A stretch of 64,000 nucleotides of DNA from Streptomyces zhihengii (GCF_016919245.1 NZ_JAFEJA010000001.1:3834001-3898000), one strand, 5' to 3'. Positions 52,561 through 61,865 are shown, counted from the first letter of the stretch. Numbers and translations: made by a program. The notes: generated by a model from the letters alone, not told the origin.

Positions 52561-54801
52561 ATGCCAAAGAAGCGCTCGGGCGGTGGTCTGACCGGGACCC
52601 AGCAGGCCGCCAAGTTCCTCGGTGTCAGCGTGCTCTCCGGAGCGGTGCTGGCGGGCATCGCCCTGCCCGCCGTCGGCGCGCTCGGACTCGCGGCCAAGGG
52701 AACGGTCGAGGGATTCGACGAGATCCCCGCCAACCTCAAGACCCCGCCGCTGAGTCAGCGCACCACCATCCTCGACAGCGAGGGCGGCCAGATCGCCACG
52801 GTGTACTCCCGTGACCGCACGGTCGTGCCCCTGAAGGACATCTCGCCGTACATGCAGCAGGCGATCATCGCGATCGAGGACGCCCGCTTCTACGAGCACG
52901 GCGCGATCGACCTCAAGGGTGTGCTGCGCGCGCTCAACAAGAACGCGCAGTCCGGCGGCGTCTCCGAGGGCGCGTCGACGCTCACCCAGCAGTACGTGAA
53001 GAACGTCTTCGTCGAGGAGGCCGGCGACGACCCCGACAAGGTCGCCGAGGCCACCCAGCAGACCATCGGCCGCAAGGTGCGCGAACTGAAGTACGCGATC
53101 CAGGTCGAGGAGGAGCTGGGCAAGAAGAAGATCCTGGAGAACTACCTCAACATCACGTTCTTCGGGCAGCAGGCCTACGGCATCGAGGCCGCCTCCCACC
53201 GCTACTTCTCCAAGTCCGCCAAGGACCTGAAGCTGGAGGAGGCCGCGCTGCTCGCCGGCATCGTCCAGTCGCCGAGCCGCTACGACCCGGTGAACGACAC
53301 CGAAGAGGCGACCAAGCGGCGCAACACCGTGCTGCAGCGCATGGCCGACGTCCGCGACGTCTCCCAGGAGGAGGCGGACAAGGCCAAGGCCCAGCCGATC
53401 GATCTGAAGATCAGCAAGCCGAAGAACGGCTGCATCACCGCCGTCAAGGGCTCCGGCTTCTTCTGCGACTACGTGCGCAAGACGATCCTCACCGACCCGG
53501 CCTTCGGGAAGACGGAGGAGGAGCGCTCGAAGCTGTGGAACCTCGGCGGTCTGACCATCCGGACCACCATGAGCCCGCGGGCGCAGGCCGCCGCCGACGA
53601 GGCCGCCACCGCGAAGGTCTACAAGACCGACGGCGTCGCCGCCTCCGTGGTCCAGGTCCAGCCCGGTACGGGCAAGATCCTCTCCATGGGTCAGTCCCGC
53701 CCCTACGGCCTGGACCAGAAGCAGCACGAGACGGTGCTGAACCTCGCGGTGGGCAGCAAGATGGGCGGCACGACGTACGGCTTCCAGGTCGGCTCGACCT
53801 TCAAGCCGATCACCGCGGCGGCCGCCCTGGAGAAGGGCATCAGCCCGGCGCAGTCGTTCACCACCGGCTACAAGGTCTCGCTGCCGATGGACTCCTTCAA
53901 GACCTGCGCGGGCGCCCCGGCCGGCGGGGGCACCTGGGACCCGTCGAACGAGATGGAGTCCGAGACGGGCACCTGGGACATGACGTCCGCGCTCGGCAAG
54001 TCCATCAACACCTACTTCGCCCACCTGGAGCAGATGACCGGTCTCTGCGAGACGGTCGAGATGGCGAAGAAGATGGGCTACGTCAGGGGCGACGGCAAGC
54101 AGGTCGGCGAGAACCCGGCCATCACCCTGGGCAGTGAGGAGAGCACCCCGCTCGCGATGGCGGCGGCCTACGCCGCGTTCGCGAACCGCGGCACCTACTG
54201 CACCCCGGTCGCCATCGAGTCCGTCACGGACGCCAACGGCAAGCGGATCAAGGTGCCCGGCTCCCAGTGCTCGCAGGCGATGAGCGAGCAGACCGCCGAC
54301 ATGGTCAACCAGATGCTCAAGGGCGTCGTCGAGGACGGCACCGGCACGCGGGCCGGTCTCGCGGACCGCGACAACGCGGGCAAGACCGGTACGACGAACG
54401 ACCGCAAGGACGCCTGGTTCGTGGGCTACACCCCGAACCTCTCCACGGCGGTCTGGGTCGGCGACGACGTCGGCGAGAAGCAGTCGATGTACAACATCAC
54501 CATCGGCGGCACCCCCTACGACAAGGTCTGCGGCGGCTGCCTGCCCGGCCCGATCTGGAAGATCGCCATGACCGGCGCCCTGGACGCGTCCGAGACCCCG
54601 TCCTTCAACCCCGTCTCCGTCCCGCGCGGGAAGGAGAAGGAGGACAAGGAGAAGGACAAGGGCCGCGACCGTGACCGCGACCGCGAGGACGGCAGGCCCG
54701 GCGACGACCAGCCGTTCCCCGGCATCAGCATCCCGCCGGACCTGATCGGCGGCGGCGCCAACCGGGGCCAGGGCAACAACGGCGGCGGCAACTGGCCGTA
54801 G
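52561..54801 (+). CDS. Class A penicillin-binding protein (transglycosylase/transpeptidase)
   Basis: 746-residue bifunctional peptidoglycan synthase. A membrane helix (about 18-46) is followed by the GT51 domain: catalytic Glu106 in IEDARFYEHG, then STLTQQYVKN. The transpeptidase has Ser412-x-x-Lys415 (STFK), Ser481-x-Asn483 (SIN) and Lys608-Thr-Gly. The tail is charged (KEKEDKEKDKGRDRDRDRED, about 695-715) and ends in Gly/Asn-rich sequence. Extra Cys pairs in the extracellular part (e.g. CITAVKGSGFFC, KVCGGC) could form disulfides. The mycobacterial counterpart is PonA2 (Rv3682). Divergent from wblA; leaderless start likely. Confidence 0.94.
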   Translation: MPKKRSGGGLTGTQQAAKFLGVSVLSGAVLAGIALPAVGALGLAAKGTVEGFDEIPANLKTPPLSQRTTILDSEGGQIATVYSRDRTVVPLKDISPYMQQAIIAIEDARFYEHGAIDLKGVLRALNKNAQSGGVSEGASTLTQQYVKNVFVEEAGDDPDKVAEATQQTIGRKVRELKYAIQVEEELGKKKILENYLNITFFGQQAYGIEAASHRYFSKSAKDLKLEEAALLAGIVQSPSRYDPVNDTEEATKRRNTVLQRMADVRDVSQEEADKAKAQPIDLKISKPKNGCITAVKGSGFFCDYVRKTILTDPAFGKTEEERSKLWNLGGLTIRTTMSPRAQAAADEAATAKVYKTDGVAASVVQVQPGTGKILSMGQSRPYGLDQKQHETVLNLAVGSKMGGTTYGFQVGSTFKPITAAAALEKGISPAQSFTTGYKVSLPMDSFKTCAGAPAGGGTWDPSNEMESETGTWDMTSALGKSINTYFAHLEQMTGLCETVEMAKKMGYVRGDGKQVGENPAITLGSEESTPLAMAAAYAAFANRGTYCTPVAIESVTDANGKRIKVPGSQCSQAMSEQTADMVNQMLKGVVEDGTGTRAGLADRDNAGKTGTTNDRKDAWFVGYTPNLSTAVWVGDDVGEKQSMYNITIGGTPYDKVCGGCLPGPIWKIAMTGALDASETPSFNPVSVPRGKEKEDKEKDKGRDRDRDREDGRPGDDQPFPGISIPPDLIGGGANRGQGNNGGGNWP

Positions 54802-54832
54802 GCAGGGCCGGCCCGCGGCGCGGGCGGGCGCG

Positions 54833-54882
54833 GACATGACGAAGGGGGACCCGGCCGGAGCCGGGTCCCCCTTCGTCATGTC
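54833..54882. terminator. Very strong bidirectional terminator between PBP gene and yqeY
   Basis: 23-base perfect arms starting GACATGACGAAGGGGG with a 4-base loop CGGA. The right arm contains the last codons and stop of the minus-strand yqeY gene. Confidence 0.88.
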
Positions 54883-55406
54883 CTGCGGAGCACGCTTCTC
54901 ACGTCGCGCGGTGCGGGCGTCTCACGTCGCGCGGTGCGGGCTCGGCCGGCGAGGAGCTGCTTGACCGCGGCGGCGACACGGCCGCCCTCGGCGCGGCCCG
55001 CCACCTTCGGGTTCACGATCTTCATGACGGCGCCCATCGCGCGCGGGCCCTCGGCCCCGGCGGCCCGGGCCTCCTCGACGGCCTGCCCGACGATGGCGTG
55101 CAGTTCGTCGTCCGTCAGCTGCTGCGGAAGGTACGCGTCGAGGATGACGCCCTCCGCCTGCTCGCGCTCGGCCTGCTCGGCGCGACCGCCCTGCGCGAAG
55201 GCGTCGGCCGCCTCGCGGCGCTTCTTCGCCTCCTTCGCGATCACCTTCTGCACCTCGTCGTCGGAGAGTTCACGGGCCGTCTTGCCCGAGACCTCCTCCT
55301 TGGTGATCGCGGTGAGGGTCAGCCGGAGCGTGGAGGAGCGCAGTTCGTCGCGCGCCCTGATCGCCGCCGTGAGGTCTTCCTGCAGCTTGGACTTGAGCGT
55401 GGTCAT
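54876..55406 (-). CDS. GatB/YqeY domain protein
   Basis: 176 residues. Starts MTTLKSKLQEDLTAAIRARDELRSSTLR, the YqeY signature, with the conserved region AYLPQQLTDDELHAIV and the C-terminal PKVAGRAEGGRVAAAVKQLL that resembles the tRNA-binding tail of GatB. The role is unknown; tRNA amidotransferase-like tails suggest RNA binding. After the domain there is a short basic extension. The ATG at 55406 begins the domain; longer upstream frame is a shadow. Confidence 0.9.
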   Translation of the reverse strand: MTTLKSKLQEDLTAAIRARDELRSSTLRLTLTAITKEEVSGKTARELSDDEVQKVIAKEAKKRREAADAFAQGGRAEQAEREQAEGVILDAYLPQQLTDDELHAIVGQAVEEARAAGAEGPRAMGAVMKIVNPKVAGRAEGGRVAAAVKQLLAGRARTARRETPAPRDVRSVLRRT

Positions 55407-55649
55407 ACGGACAAGTGTGTCAGGTGCGCCGCGCGCGACGCCCCCGCATTTCGCGCGCAGGCCGGCGCTGAGCCGCGACACGGTGGCCGGTGCCGGGGGC
55501 GCGGTGGCCGGTGCGCGGGCGGGGTGTGCGGCCGGCGCGCGAGGTCCGCGGCGGGCGTGCGGGGTGCGTAAGGGCGCGGCCATACGACGGCCGTGCCCCG
55601 GCGGCCGGGGCGTCGTCCCACCGACACCACCCGTTGACAGCCTGCCTGC

Positions 55650-57287
55650 GTGCCGTTCCCCCGCCCGTCCGTCCTCGCCGCCCTCGCCGCGCTTGCCGTC
55701 CCGCCGGGCCCGCCCCGGCCCGACGTGCGCCGCTGCCGGCAGACCGGGCTGGCCGGTTCGGTGGCGCTCGCCGCCGGCGGGGTCAGCGCGGGGGCACTGC
55801 CGACCGGGCGGATGCTCGCCCCGGACTCGGGGACGGCGGCGTTCGGGCTGGCGGCGGCCTACTTCGGGCTGGTGCTGCTGACGGCGGGCTGGGCGCTGCT
55901 CGGCCGCGCCGTACGGGGGCCGAGCCCGCCGGGGCCGCGCGAGCTCCTCGCGACGCTGGTGCTGTGGGCGGCACCGCTGCTGGTAGCACCGCCGCTGTTC
56001 AGCAGGGACGTCTACAGCTATCTCGCCCAGGGCGCGATGGTCGACGCGCATCTGGACGTGTACAGCCACGGGCCCTCCCGCCTCGGCGGCCCGCTCCTCA
56101 CCGAGGTCGCGCCGCTGTGGCGGGACACCCCGGCCCCCTACGGCCCGGTCTTCCTCGCCCTGGCGTCGGCGGTCACCGGCGACGGCGCCCGTGCCGTGTC
56201 CGTGGCGGACATCGCCGGCGGGGCGCTCGGCATGCGGTGCGTCGCCCTGTGCGGGGTCGCCCTCATGACGTACTGCCTGCTCCGCCTCGCGCGGCACTGC
56301 GGAACCGACCCGTCCGCCGCGCTCTGGCTCGGCGCGCTCAACCCGCTGGTGCTGCTGCACCTGGTCGGCGGCGCGCACAACGACGCCGTGATGCTCGGCC
56401 TGCTGGGCGCGGGGCTCCTCGCCTCGCTCGGCGGCGGACACCTCACCGGCACCGTGCTGATCACCCTGGCCGCGCTGGTGAAGGCGCCCGCGGCTCTGGG
56501 CCTGCTCGCGGTCGTCGTGCTGTGGGCACGCCGCACACCCCGCCCGGGGGCGAAGGAAGCGGGCAGCCTGCGGGCGGGAAGTACGGAGGGTCGGGCGGCA
56601 GCGCTCCGGGCGCGGGGAACGGACGGCCCGGTAGCAACGCTCCGGGCGCCGGGAACGGACAGCCCGGTAGCAACGCTCCGGGCGCGCGCCCCGCGTACGG
56701 TCGCGGCCGTCGCCGTGACGGCGGCGGCCGCGGCGACCACCGCCGTCACGACCGCCGCGGTCGGGACCGGATACGGCTGGCTGCGCTCCCTGGACACCCC
56801 GGCCTCCCCCGGCAACTGGGCCCTCACCTCGTCCCTCGGCCGGATCAGCACCACCCTGCTGGCCGCCGCCGGCGACGGACCGGCTGCGCTGGCCCGGCAC
56901 GCCGTGCCCGTCTGGCACCTGCTCGGGATCGCGGCCACCGCCGTCGCCGTCGTCCTCGCCTGGCGCCGTCACCACCGGCTGCGCCCCGTCCACGCCGTCG
57001 GGCTCAGCCTGCTCGCCGTGGCGCTGCTCGGTCCCGCGATACGGCCCTGGTACGTGCTGTGGGGACTGTTCCTGATCGCCGCGACGGGGCCCGGGCGGCG
57101 GCTGCGCCGGTGTGCCGCCGTCGCCAGCGCCGTCCTCGCCCTCACCGTGCCGCCGAGCGGATTCGCCCCCGGCGGAGCGCAGTTGGCGCTCGCCTGCGGC
57201 GGCGGGCTGCTCGCGGCGGCGGCCGTGTGGCGTGCGCACCGGCCATCGCGTCCGTCGGCGGACCTGCCCCTGGGGAGCACCGCGTGA
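55650..57287 (+). CDS. GT-C mannosyltransferase-like membrane protein (MptB type)
   Basis: About 545 residues with 11-13 membrane helices. The extracellular loop LFSRDVYSYLAQGAMV carries an Asp-containing motif and the segment RPWYVLWGLF near the end is typical of polyprenyl-phosphomannose-dependent alpha-1,6-mannosyltransferases. It would add mannose to a lipid- or glycan-carrier outside the membrane. A loop at about 315-346 is expanded by 36-base tandem repeats. The GTG at 55650 is the first of several possible starts; ribosome sites are poor. Its stop overlaps the next gene (GTGA). Confidence 0.72.
   Translation: MPFPRPSVLAALAALAVPPGPPRPDVRRCRQTGLAGSVALAAGGVSAGALPTGRMLAPDSGTAAFGLAAAYFGLVLLTAGWALLGRAVRGPSPPGPRELLATLVLWAAPLLVAPPLFSRDVYSYLAQGAMVDAHLDVYSHGPSRLGGPLLTEVAPLWRDTPAPYGPVFLALASAVTGDGARAVSVADIAGGALGMRCVALCGVALMTYCLLRLARHCGTDPSAALWLGALNPLVLLHLVGGAHNDAVMLGLLGAGLLASLGGGHLTGTVLITLAALVKAPAALGLLAVVVLWARRTPRPGAKEAGSLRAGSTEGRAAALRARGTDGPVATLRAPGTDSPVATLRARAPRTVAAVAVTAAAAATTAVTTAAVGTGYGWLRSLDTPASPGNWALTSSLGRISTTLLAAAGDGPAALARHAVPVWHLLGIAATAVAVVLAWRRHHRLRPVHAVGLSLLAVALLGPAIRPWYVLWGLFLIAATGPGRRLRRCAAVASAVLALTVPPSGFAPGGAQLALACGGGLLAAAAVWRAHRPSRPSADLPLGSTA
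56615..56686 (+). repeat. 36-base tandem repeat within the mannosyltransferase gene
   Basis: Two units of 36 bases beginning GGGAACGGAC(G/A)GCCCGGTAG, at 56615 and 56651, with a partial third copy just before. It encodes a 12-residue repeat (RA[RP]GTD[GS]PVATL), in a loop between membrane helices. Confidence 0.85.
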
Positions 57288-58552
57288 CACCACCGGAGAC
57301 CGGGCGGCGTGCCGTGCGGTGGCCCGTGACGACGCACGGGCGGCTGGCGCTGGTCACCGCCCTGGCCGGCACGGTGCTGCTGTTCCTGGCGACCGTCCCG
57401 CTGCACCGCGGCTGGTTCGACCTCGGCGTCTACCACGGGGCCGTCCGCCACTGGACGGACGGCGGCGCGCTCTACGACTACCTGGCGCCGGGCTCCCGGT
57501 ACGGCTTCACCTATCCGCCGTTCGCCGCGCTGTGCATGCTGCCCCTCGCGGTGACCGCCTGGCCCGCTGCCGTCGCGATCACCCTGCTGCTCAACGCGGC
57601 CGCGGCGGTCCTGATCGTGCGCTGGACGGCCGGCCCGGTGATCCGCGCGCGGGGGTGGACGCCCTGGTACGCCCTCGCCGTCGCCGTGTGCGGGTACGCC
57701 CTGCTGGAGCCGGTCCGCGACACGGTCAGCTTCGGGCAGGTCAACCTGCTGCTGCTCGCCCTGGTCCTGGCGGACACCCGGCTGCTCGCCCGCGGGGGCA
57801 GGGCGGCCCGCTGGGCGGGCGCCGGGATCGGCGTGGCCGCCGCGATCAAGCTGACCCCCGCCGTCTTCATCGGCTGGCTGCTCCTCACCGGCAGGCGGCG
57901 GGCCGCGGGGAACGCCGTGGCCGTCGCCCTGGGCGCCACCGCGCTCGCGGCCTGGGCCGCGCCGGGCGCCTCACGCACCTTCTGGACCGACGCCCTGTGG
58001 CACACCGACCGGGTCGGCTCGCTCGCCTACGTCTCCAACCAGTCCTGGCAGGGGGTGGTGGCCCGGCTGGCCGAGCCGTACGAGCCGGACCGGGCGGTGT
58101 GGGCCCTGGGCGTGGTGGTGCTGCTGACCGTGTGGGCCGTCCGGGTGCGCCGCGCGCACGCCGTCGGCGACCACGCCGCGTCGCTGGCCCTCACCGGCGT
58201 CCTCGCCTGTCTCGTCAGCCCCGTCACCTGGGTCCACCACCTGGTCTGGCTGACGCCGGCCCTCGCCGTGCTCGCGGGAGCGGCGCTGCGGACGCCGGGC
58301 GGGGCCGGGCGACGCGGGCCGGCGGTGTGGGCCGTCGCGGTGCCGGTGCTGCTGAGCAGCAGTCTCGTCTGGCTGTGGAGCGGGGACGCGTCCGGGGCGG
58401 ACGGATTCCTCGGCGGCAATCTCTACGTCTGGATCTCGCTCGGCCTGCTGTGGGCGCTGCCCCTGAGGCCCTCCGGGCGGCCGGTGGGCGGGGCCCGTGA
58501 CGCGGCCGGTGCCGGTCCGCCGTCCGCCCGCCCCCGGCTCCCCGCCCGGTGA
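57284..58552 (+). CDS. GT87-type (DUF2029) alpha-1,2-mannosyltransferase-like membrane protein
   Basis: 422 residues with about 10-12 membrane helices. The first extracellular loop HRGWFDLGVYHGAVRHW has the conserved Asp of the GT87 family and YGFTYPPFAAL follows. GVAAAIKLTPAVFIGWLL is another family segment. PimE-like enzymes of this group extend mannolipids outside the membrane. The start GTG is fixed by overlap with the previous gene's stop. The two GT-C genes and the next phosphoesterase gene are chained by 4-base overlaps, so they are one operon. Confidence 0.85.
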   Translation: MTPPETGRRAVRWPVTTHGRLALVTALAGTVLLFLATVPLHRGWFDLGVYHGAVRHWTDGGALYDYLAPGSRYGFTYPPFAALCMLPLAVTAWPAAVAITLLLNAAAAVLIVRWTAGPVIRARGWTPWYALAVAVCGYALLEPVRDTVSFGQVNLLLLALVLADTRLLARGGRAARWAGAGIGVAAAIKLTPAVFIGWLLLTGRRRAAGNAVAVALGATALAAWAAPGASRTFWTDALWHTDRVGSLAYVSNQSWQGVVARLAEPYEPDRAVWALGVVVLLTVWAVRVRRAHAVGDHAASLALTGVLACLVSPVTWVHHLVWLTPALAVLAGAALRTPGGAGRRGPAVWAVAVPVLLSSSLVWLWSGDASGADGFLGGNLYVWISLGLLWALPLRPSGRPVGGARDAAGAGPPSARPRLPAR

Positions 58553-59511
58553 GTGTCTGCGACCATGGGCGCATGCGCGCACGCTACGGGACGCCCTTGA
58601 AAGTCACCGCGGGAATCGCGGCGGTCGGCGCGGCCGGCCTCGCCTACGCCGCCGGATTCGAAGCCCGCTCCTTCCGGCTCCGCCGGGTCACGGTGCCGGT
58701 CCTGCCGCGCGGCATGCGCCCGCTGCGGGTGCTCCAGGTCTCCGACATCCACATGGTGTGCGGGCAGCGCAAGAAGCGCGCCTGGCTCCAGTCCCTGGCA
58801 GGGCTGCGTCCGGACTTCGTCGTCAACACCGGCGACAACCTCTCCGACCCGCAGGCGGTCCCCGAGGTGCTGGACGCCCTCGGCCCGCTGATGGAGTACC
58901 CGGGCGTCTACGTCTTCGGCTCCAACGACTACTACGGCCCCACGCTCCGCAACCCGGCCCGCTACCTGCTGGAGAAGGCCCAGGGGCGGCACGGCCTCAA
59001 CGGCAACGCTCCCGCCGTCGGCGTCGTCCACAACCCGTGGGAGGACCTGCGGGACGGTTTCGACGCGGCCGGCTGGCTCGACCTGACCAACACCCGGGGC
59101 CGGCTCAAGCTGGAGGGCTGCGAGCTCGCCTTCACCGGCCTCGACGACCCGCACATCAAGCGCGACCGCTACGAGCTGGTGGCCGGCGGCCCGGAGCAGG
59201 ACGCCGACGTGTCCGTGGCCGTGGTGCACGCCCCCTACCTGCGCAGCCTGGACGCCTTCACCTCCGACGGCTACCCGCTCGTCCTCGCGGGCCACACCCA
59301 CGGCGGGCAGGTGTGCATCCCCTTCTACGGCGCCCTGGTCACCAACTGCGACCTGGACACCGACCGCGTGAAGGGGCTCTCCACCCACCGCAGCGAGGGC
59401 AACACCGCCTACCTCCACGTCTCGGCGGGCTGCGGCGCGAGCCGCTACACCCCCGTCCGCTTCGCCTGCCCCCCGGAGGCGACCCTGCTGACCCTGACCG
59501 CCGAGGACTGA
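58549..59511 (+). CDS. Membrane-anchored metallophosphoesterase
   Basis: About 320 residues. One N-terminal helix (about 18-36) anchors a calcineurin-like phosphoesterase: SDIHM, NTGDN, SND (in GSNDYY, where GNHD is usual), a VHAPYL segment with His, and GHTHGGQ. The GSND change keeps the Asn-Asp pair needed for catalysis. Related YkuE/LpxH-like enzymes cut lipid-linked phosphates. The GTG at 58549 overlaps the upstream stop (GTGA); an ATG at 58573 (MRARYG) is a good alternative. Mycobacterial counterpart Rv3683. Confidence 0.88.
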   Translation: MSVCDHGRMRARYGTPLKVTAGIAAVGAAGLAYAAGFEARSFRLRRVTVPVLPRGMRPLRVLQVSDIHMVCGQRKKRAWLQSLAGLRPDFVVNTGDNLSDPQAVPEVLDALGPLMEYPGVYVFGSNDYYGPTLRNPARYLLEKAQGRHGLNGNAPAVGVVHNPWEDLRDGFDAAGWLDLTNTRGRLKLEGCELAFTGLDDPHIKRDRYELVAGGPEQDADVSVAVVHAPYLRSLDAFTSDGYPLVLAGHTHGGQVCIPFYGALVTNCDLDTDRVKGLSTHRSEGNTAYLHVSAGCGASRYTPVRFACPPEATLLTLTAED

Positions 59512-59584
59512 CTCCTTCCGCGGCCCTCCCGGCCCCGCCCGCGGGCGCCGCGAAACCGGATTTCGTCTCACGGCGCGGGTGGGC

Positions 59585-59590
59585 TAGAGT
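59585..59590 (+). promoter_or_regulatory. -10 hexamer TAGAGT of tRNA-Pro
   Basis: TAGAGT 30 bases before the tRNA, with TTCGTC 17 bases upstream as a weak -35. Confidence 0.5.
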
Positions 59591-59620
59591 TATCGACGTC
59601 GCCGGGACAGTGGGCGACAT

Positions 59621-59694
59621 CGGGGTGTAGCGCAGCTTGGCAGCGCGCTTCGTTCGGGACGAAGAGGTCGTGGGTTCAAATCCCGCCACCCCGA
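59621..59694 (+). tRNA. tRNA-Pro (anticodon CGG)
   Basis: 74-base cloverleaf. Acceptor stem CGGGGTG / CACCCCG with discriminator A, D arm GCGC-AGCTTGGCA-GCGC, anticodon stem CTTCG / CGAAG around TTCGGGA (anticodon CGG), T arm GTGGG-TTCAAAT-CCCGC. CCA is not encoded. Confidence 0.97.
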
Positions 59695-59710
59695 CAGCCG
59701 AAGTACCAGT

Positions 59711-59748
59711 TCAGGGGTCTGATCCGCGCAAGCGGGTCGGGCCCCTGA
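59711..59748 (+). terminator. Hairpin after tRNA-Pro
   Basis: TCAGGGG / CCCCTGA outer arms and GATCCGC / GCGGGTC inner pairing around GCAA (one G-T pair). 17 bases past the tRNA. Confidence 0.6.
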
Positions 59749-59957
59749 GTGGTTTCCGGGGTGCTGTGGTCGTTTGCGCGGTGCTTCGGGGTGCGGGAGG
59801 CCCGGGGCGCTCCCCCGGCCGGCGGGGAGCCAGGGCGCTGACAGCGGCTGACAGCGGTGGGCGGAGGCTGTCAGGCGGTCGGCCGGGGGCTGTCAGCCGG
59901 GCCCGGCATCGTCGGGGTCGTCGAGAACGAGGACGACCTGACGAGGAGTTGCCGAAC

Positions 59958-60926
59958 ATGACATACGCGATCCGGGCCGAAGGACTGGTCAAGAGGTACG
60001 GCGACTTCACCGCCCTGGACGGAGTCGACCTGGAGGTCCCGGCCGGCAAGGTCGTCGGGGTGCTGGGGCCCAACGGCGCGGGCAAGACCACCACCGTGCG
60101 CATCCTGGCCACGCTCATGCGACCCGACGGCGGACACGCCACCGTCGGCGGGCACGACATCGTCAAGGACCCGGTCAGGGTCCGGCAGCTCATCGGGCTG
60201 ACGGGGCAGTACGCCTCCGTGGACGAGACCCTGTCCGGCGCGGAGAACCTGGTGCTCATCGCCCGGCTGCTCGGACTGTCCCGGCGGGACGCGCGGGCAC
60301 GGTCGGCCGAGCTGCTGGAGCAGTTCTCCCTGACCGAGGCGGCGCGCAAGCCGATCGCCACCTTCTCGGGAGGTATGCGGCGGCGGCTGGACCTGGCCGC
60401 GTCCCTGGTGGGCCGGCCGAGCGTGCTGTACCTGGACGAGCCGACCACCGGACTGGACCCGCACGCCCGGCAGGAGGTCTGGGACGTCGTGCGGCGACTG
60501 GTCGCCGACGGCTCCACGGTCCTGCTCACCACCCAGTACCTGGAGGAGGCCGACCAGCTCGCCGACTCCATCACCGTGTTCGACAAGGGCCGCAAGGTCG
60601 CCGAGGGCCGGCCCGGTGAGCTGAAGCGCCGTGTCGGCGGACAGATCCTCCAGGTCAGGCCCACCGTGGCCACCGATGTGCCGCAGGTCGCCCGGATCCT
60701 TGCCGAGCTGACCGGGCACTCCCCCGCCCAGGACTCCGGTGTCCTCACCGTGCCGGCCGACGAGCCCCTCGTCGTCGCGGCGGTCGCCCGCCGGCTGGAC
60801 GGCGCCGGTATCACCGCCGACGAACTCGGTCTGCGGCTGCCCAGCCTGGACGAGGTCTTCCTCGCCCTGACGGGACACGCGCCCGCGCCCGCCCCGGCCG
60901 CCGACGACCAGCCCGTCGCCGTCTGA
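59958..60926 (+). CDS. DrrA-type ABC transporter ATP-binding protein
   Basis: 322 residues. Walker A GPNGAGKTTT, Q-loop LTGQYASVDE, signature SGGMRRRLDLA, Walker B LYLDEPTTGLDP and the switch His region LTTQYLEEADQ (Gln instead of the usual His, as in DrrA-type proteins). The C-terminal region after about 230 is the DrrA extension (GLRLPSLDEVFLALTGH). Pumps a hydrophobic compound out with the next protein; the substrate is unknown. ATG at 59958 with GAGGAG upstream. Confidence 0.93.
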   Translation: MTYAIRAEGLVKRYGDFTALDGVDLEVPAGKVVGVLGPNGAGKTTTVRILATLMRPDGGHATVGGHDIVKDPVRVRQLIGLTGQYASVDETLSGAENLVLIARLLGLSRRDARARSAELLEQFSLTEAARKPIATFSGGMRRRLDLAASLVGRPSVLYLDEPTTGLDPHARQEVWDVVRRLVADGSTVLLTTQYLEEADQLADSITVFDKGRKVAEGRPGELKRRVGGQILQVRPTVATDVPQVARILAELTGHSPAQDSGVLTVPADEPLVVAAVARRLDGAGITADELGLRLPSLDEVFLALTGHAPAPAPAADDQPVAV

Positions 60927-60975
60927 GCCCCCTCCCCTTCGCCACCGCGCAGCCGTACCCCGAGAGGACCCCGTC

Positions 60976-61806
60976 ATGAGCACCCAGACCCTGAGCACCC
61001 GCACCCTGAGCGCGAGCGCCCCGCTGTCCGGCCGTATCGGCCTCGCGCAGACCGCCCGCCACAGCCTCGCCCTCGCCGGCCGCGGCGTCACCAAGTTCAT
61101 GAAGTCGCCGATCCAGCTGGTCGACGTGATCCTGACCCCGATCATCAGCCTGCTGATGTTCGTCTACCTCTTCGGGGAGGCCATGTCCGGCGGTGACACC
61201 GACCGGTATCTGCGGCTGGTCACCCCAGGGGTGATGGTGATGGCCGTCTTCCAGGCCAGCGTGGGCATCGGCGCCTCGCTCTGCGCGGACGCCAGCACCG
61301 GTATCTTCGACCGCTTCCGCAGCATGCCGATCGCCCGCTCCAGCCCTCTGATCGGGGCCGTCCTCGCCGACATCGTGCGCTACGTCGTCTGCCTGGCCAC
61401 CCTGGTCGTCCTCGCCCTCGTCATGGGCTACCGGGTGGAGACCGGGCCGGTCGCCTCGATCGCCGCACTCGCGCTGCTCGTGGGCTTCGCGCTCAGCTTC
61501 TCCTGGATCTCGGTGTACCTCGGCATGCTGATCAAGAACCCGACCTCCGTGCAGGGGCTGATGACCATCCTGATCCTGCCGCTCACCTTCGCCAGCAATG
61601 TGTTCGTGCCCCGGGACGACATGGCGGGCTGGCTCCAGGCCTGGTCCGACGTCAACCCCGTCTCCCTGGTGGCCGACGCCGTCCGCGGTCTGCTCAACGG
61701 CGGCCCGGTCGCCGGCTCGCTGGCCGGCACCTTCGCCTGGATGGCCGGCGTGATCGTGGTCTTCTTCCCGCTGGCGATGCGCGCCTACCGCAGGAACGCC
61801 GGATGA
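60976..61806 (+). CDS. DrrB-type ABC transporter permease (ABC-2)
   Basis: 276 residues with six membrane helices. The ABC-2 segment ILPLTFASNVFVPRDDMAGWL and VNPVSLVADAVRGLLNG near the end are the family marks. 49 bases after the ATPase gene with GAGAGGACC as ribosome site, so the two form one exporter operon. Ends before a strong terminator. Confidence 0.92.
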   Translation: MSTQTLSTRTLSASAPLSGRIGLAQTARHSLALAGRGVTKFMKSPIQLVDVILTPIISLLMFVYLFGEAMSGGDTDRYLRLVTPGVMVMAVFQASVGIGASLCADASTGIFDRFRSMPIARSSPLIGAVLADIVRYVVCLATLVVLALVMGYRVETGPVASIAALALLVGFALSFSWISVYLGMLIKNPTSVQGLMTILILPLTFASNVFVPRDDMAGWLQAWSDVNPVSLVADAVRGLLNGGPVAGSLAGTFAWMAGVIVVFFPLAMRAYRRNAG

Positions 61807-61823
61807 CGCTCGCGTCACCGGCA

Positions 61824-61865
61824 CGGCCGGGCGGGACCGCACCTGGGTGCGGTCCCGCCCGGCCG
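61824..61865. terminator. Strong hairpin between drrB-like gene and AfsR-like gene
   Basis: Perfect 19-base arms (CGGCCGGGCGGGACCGCAC and complement) with a 4-base loop, between convergent genes. Confidence 0.85.
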
